This document shows positions 4,844 to 6,157 of a stretch of 6,157 nucleotides of DNA, piece by piece (position 1 is the first letter of the stretch; every line of letters begins with the position of its first letter). Origin of the DNA: an uncultured Eubacteriales bacterium. GTDB lineage: Bacteria; Bacillota; Clostridia; Peptostreptococcales; Anaerovoracaceae. The notes beneath the pieces were generated by a model. That model was not told the DNA's origin. It saw only the letters and a list, made by a program, of their open reading frames with translations, and did not search any database. The stretch spans positions 1-6,157 of the forward strand of contig CAUEYG010000110.1 of the NCBI GenBank assembly GCA_959021945.1, in the 5' to 3' direction. The translations under genes and the position numbers were made by a program.

Positions 4844-6157
4844 TTATAACCACCCTCCTGACTGCAGCTGAAGATTCATATCTGAAAGCAAACTCATTTC
4901 AGCATCTGTGTTATTATCTTTTAATTGAGCCTGATACATGTACTGGGCTTTGTCATAATACTGACGAAACTCCGTATAATCCCTTAATTCTTGGGGCATC
5001 TGATTTTGCCGCTCAATCTCCATAAAACCGTAACGTTTGTAAATATTATAATCTTCTCCGAACAGATCAGTCATTGTCTGCAGCACAGACACCACATGCT
5101 CCGGCTCTCCTTGCTTTTGATATAGGACAGCCAGGGTATCATAATCCTCGTAAACAGCCCACTGATTCTCCACAATTTCTTCAAGGATCTGGATCGCTTC
5201 CAAACGGTAGCTGCTGTCGCCGTTTTCTTCGGACAAATCAATATCAGCCTGAACTAACCTTACCAAAATTACCAGCTGATCTTGTTTTGGCAATTGTTTT
5301 TTTGCCTGCAGCAGTACATTACGGTTATTTTGCAAATCATGCTGCTCCTCATAGATCTTGCTTTCCATAATAAAGGCGCGCATTTGCATATAGGTGTCCT
5401 CTGTTTTGTCAATGCACTGTCTAAACTCCGTTAAGGCTTGTTCTTTCTCATTAAGTGCAGCATGGATTTCACCCTTAGTATAATGGATGGAGCCATCATC
5501 AAATCCATATTCTTCTGCATCATCTAAAATCTCTTTTGCCTTTTTTTCCTGTCCATTATGAGCCAGAGCAACCGCATAATCACGATAATACTGAGGGTCA
5601 AAAGCTCCCATATTGATTACCTGTTCGTAATCTTCTACTGCCGCTGTTGTGTTACCAAGTTCTAAATTAACAAGGCCATTTAAAGCATAAACATCTACCA
5701 GACGCTCCCTGCGGTCCTTGACCCTTTTGTTTTTCAGAATTTGATTTTTGATAAAATCGTGGCATTGGGTATACTGTCCCTGCAAATAAAGAGCATACGC
5801 ATTTTGGTAGTAAGCCTCAATCTCGGAAGGCATTTTCTCTTTGGCCTGCTGAAACTTCTTCTTTGCACCGGCAAAATCCCGGTCATTCATACAGGCAATC
5901 TGTTCATCAACAATTTTGTTATATACTTCATACCGTCCGTTTTGCATCATGGAAAATCCGTATCCGGTAAGACATAGAAATCCTACTAAGAATATGCCTA
6001 AGACCACAGTATAAATTTGATGCCTTTTAACCAGCTGTCTGTAGCGGCTGTCCTTTTTGGGTATGGATTTTAGAGCCTGAAACATTTCCATAGCACTTTG
6101 ATAGCGTTGGTCCGGCTCTATGTGGGCAGCCTTTTCTATTACCTCTGCAAAGGGCTC
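4844..6157 (-). CDS. Membrane Ser/Thr protein kinase, C-terminal part (kinase tail, TM, TPR domain); 5' end outside window
   Basis: The reading frame is open to the window edge, so the gene is partial at its 5' end; 437 residues are visible. An internal ATG at 6091 could be mistaken for the start, but the 22 codons before it (beginning EPFAEVIEKA) read as the last helices of a protein kinase C-lobe. The pattern K-A-x-x-x-x-P-x-x-R-Y-x-S-A contains the subdomain XI arginine (visible residue 18). The kinase would phosphorylate Ser/Thr in the cytosol. A basic stretch (VKRHQ) is followed by one hydrophobic segment at about visible residues 49-70, then by roughly 365 mostly helical residues with TPR-like units such as AYYQNAYALYLQGQY and DYAVALAHNGQEKKA. 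By the positive-inside rule the TPR part should lie outside the membrane, in place of the PASTA repeats of PknB-type kinases. The catalytic core cannot be checked here. The gene ends QSGGWL and its last codons supply the ribosome binding site of the next gene. Confidence 0.85.
   Translation of the reverse strand, partial: EPFAEVIEKAAHIEPDQRYQSAMEMFQALKSIPKKDSRYRQLVKRHQIYTVVLGIFLVGFLCLTGYGFSMMQNGRYEVYNKIVDEQIACMNDRDFAGAKKKFQQAKEKMPSEIEAYYQNAYALYLQGQYTQCHDFIKNQILKNKRVKDRRERLVDVYALNGLVNLELGNTTAAVEDYEQVINMGAFDPQYYRDYAVALAHNGQEKKAKEILDDAEEYGFDDGSIHYTKGEIHAALNEKEQALTEFRQCIDKTEDTYMQMRAFIMESKIYEEQHDLQNNRNVLLQAKKQLPKQDQLVILVRLVQADIDLSEENGDSSYRLEAIQILEEIVENQWAVYEDYDTLAVLYQKQGEPEHVVSVLQTMTDLFGEDYNIYKRYGFMEIERQNQMPQELRDYTEFRQYYDKAQYMYQAQLKDNNTDAEMSLLSDMNLQLQSGGWL
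4853..4859 (-). promoter_or_regulatory. Ribosome binding site of the 47-aa microprotein, inside the kinase gene
   Basis: AGGAGGG, read on the minus strand, lies 9 nt before the ATG at 4843 and is formed by the Ser-Gly-Gly codons at the end of the kinase gene. The kinase stop TAA is directly followed by the microprotein ATG, so the site sits under terminating ribosomes. This strong site is the main evidence that the very short downstream frame is translated. Confidence 0.8.

Noticed and set aside
4173..5977. Plus-strand open frames opposite the FHA-like and kinase genes
   Set aside because: They are antisense shadows of clear genes with membrane and TPR features; no ribosome binding site or family resemblance was seen.
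6089..6091. ATG at 6091 as the true start of the TPR membrane protein
   Set aside because: The upstream 22 in-frame codons to the window edge match the end of a kinase C-lobe including the subdomain XI arginine, so this is an internal methionine.
1..6157. tRNA, rRNA, CRISPR array, insertion sequence, promoter or rho-independent terminator
   Set aside because: No cloverleaf-like, regularly spaced repeat, transposase or GC-hairpin plus T-run signal was seen between genes; intergenic spaces are mostly 0-22 nt.

Overview
The window carries a dense, one-directional gene cluster on the minus strand, so genes are described from right (upstream) to left (downstream). The moderate-to-low GC by eye, strong AGGAGG-type ribosome binding sites, the rare-type GTG start and the protein families (membrane Ser/Thr kinase, FHA-like protein, many small CxxC zinc-ribbon membrane proteins) suggest a Bacillota, most likely a Clostridia/Lachnospiraceae-type gut anaerobe. 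That is inference from style and family, not from a marker gene. No RNA gene, mobile element, CRISPR array, promoter or terminator is visible. Both ends of the cluster lie outside the window.

Layout: (1) 6157-4844, the last part of a Ser/Thr protein kinase: the end of the catalytic C-lobe, one membrane segment and a long TPR domain. (2) 4843-4700, a 47-residue single-pass membrane microprotein placed exactly between its neighbours (TAA-ATG on both sides). (3) 4699-3770, a four-helix membrane protein with a degenerate FHA-like tail. (4) 3754-3320, a soluble protein with two zinc ribbons and a helical head. (5) 3315-2800, (6) 2784-943 and (7) 920-471, three membrane proteins that each begin with one CxxC...CxxC zinc ribbon but carry different later modules: a small beta-rich domain; a TPR plus calcium-loop plus repeated C-terminal domain; and a polytopic membrane domain. 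(8) 307-62 and (9) 65-<1, two tandem paralogous small helical proteins starting xTFLxxxDxKLTQ, overlapping by ATGA.

Junctions are 0, 0, 15, 4, 15, 22 and -4 nt, which argues for one operon. The single exception is a 163-nt gap after gene 7. It is explained by an in-frame TAG: the same frame runs on for 47 more codons, encodes a plausible extra membrane helix, and stops 19 nt before gene 8. Gene 7 therefore looks like a longer gene interrupted by a nonsense codon.

Taken together the cluster reads as a membrane-located signalling set: a kinase with TPRs probably outside the cell, an FHA-like partner that has lost the usual phosphothreonine-binding residues, and several proteins with a probable cytosolic zinc-ribbon head and an extracytoplasmic or membrane tail. 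The signal sensed and the output are not visible here.
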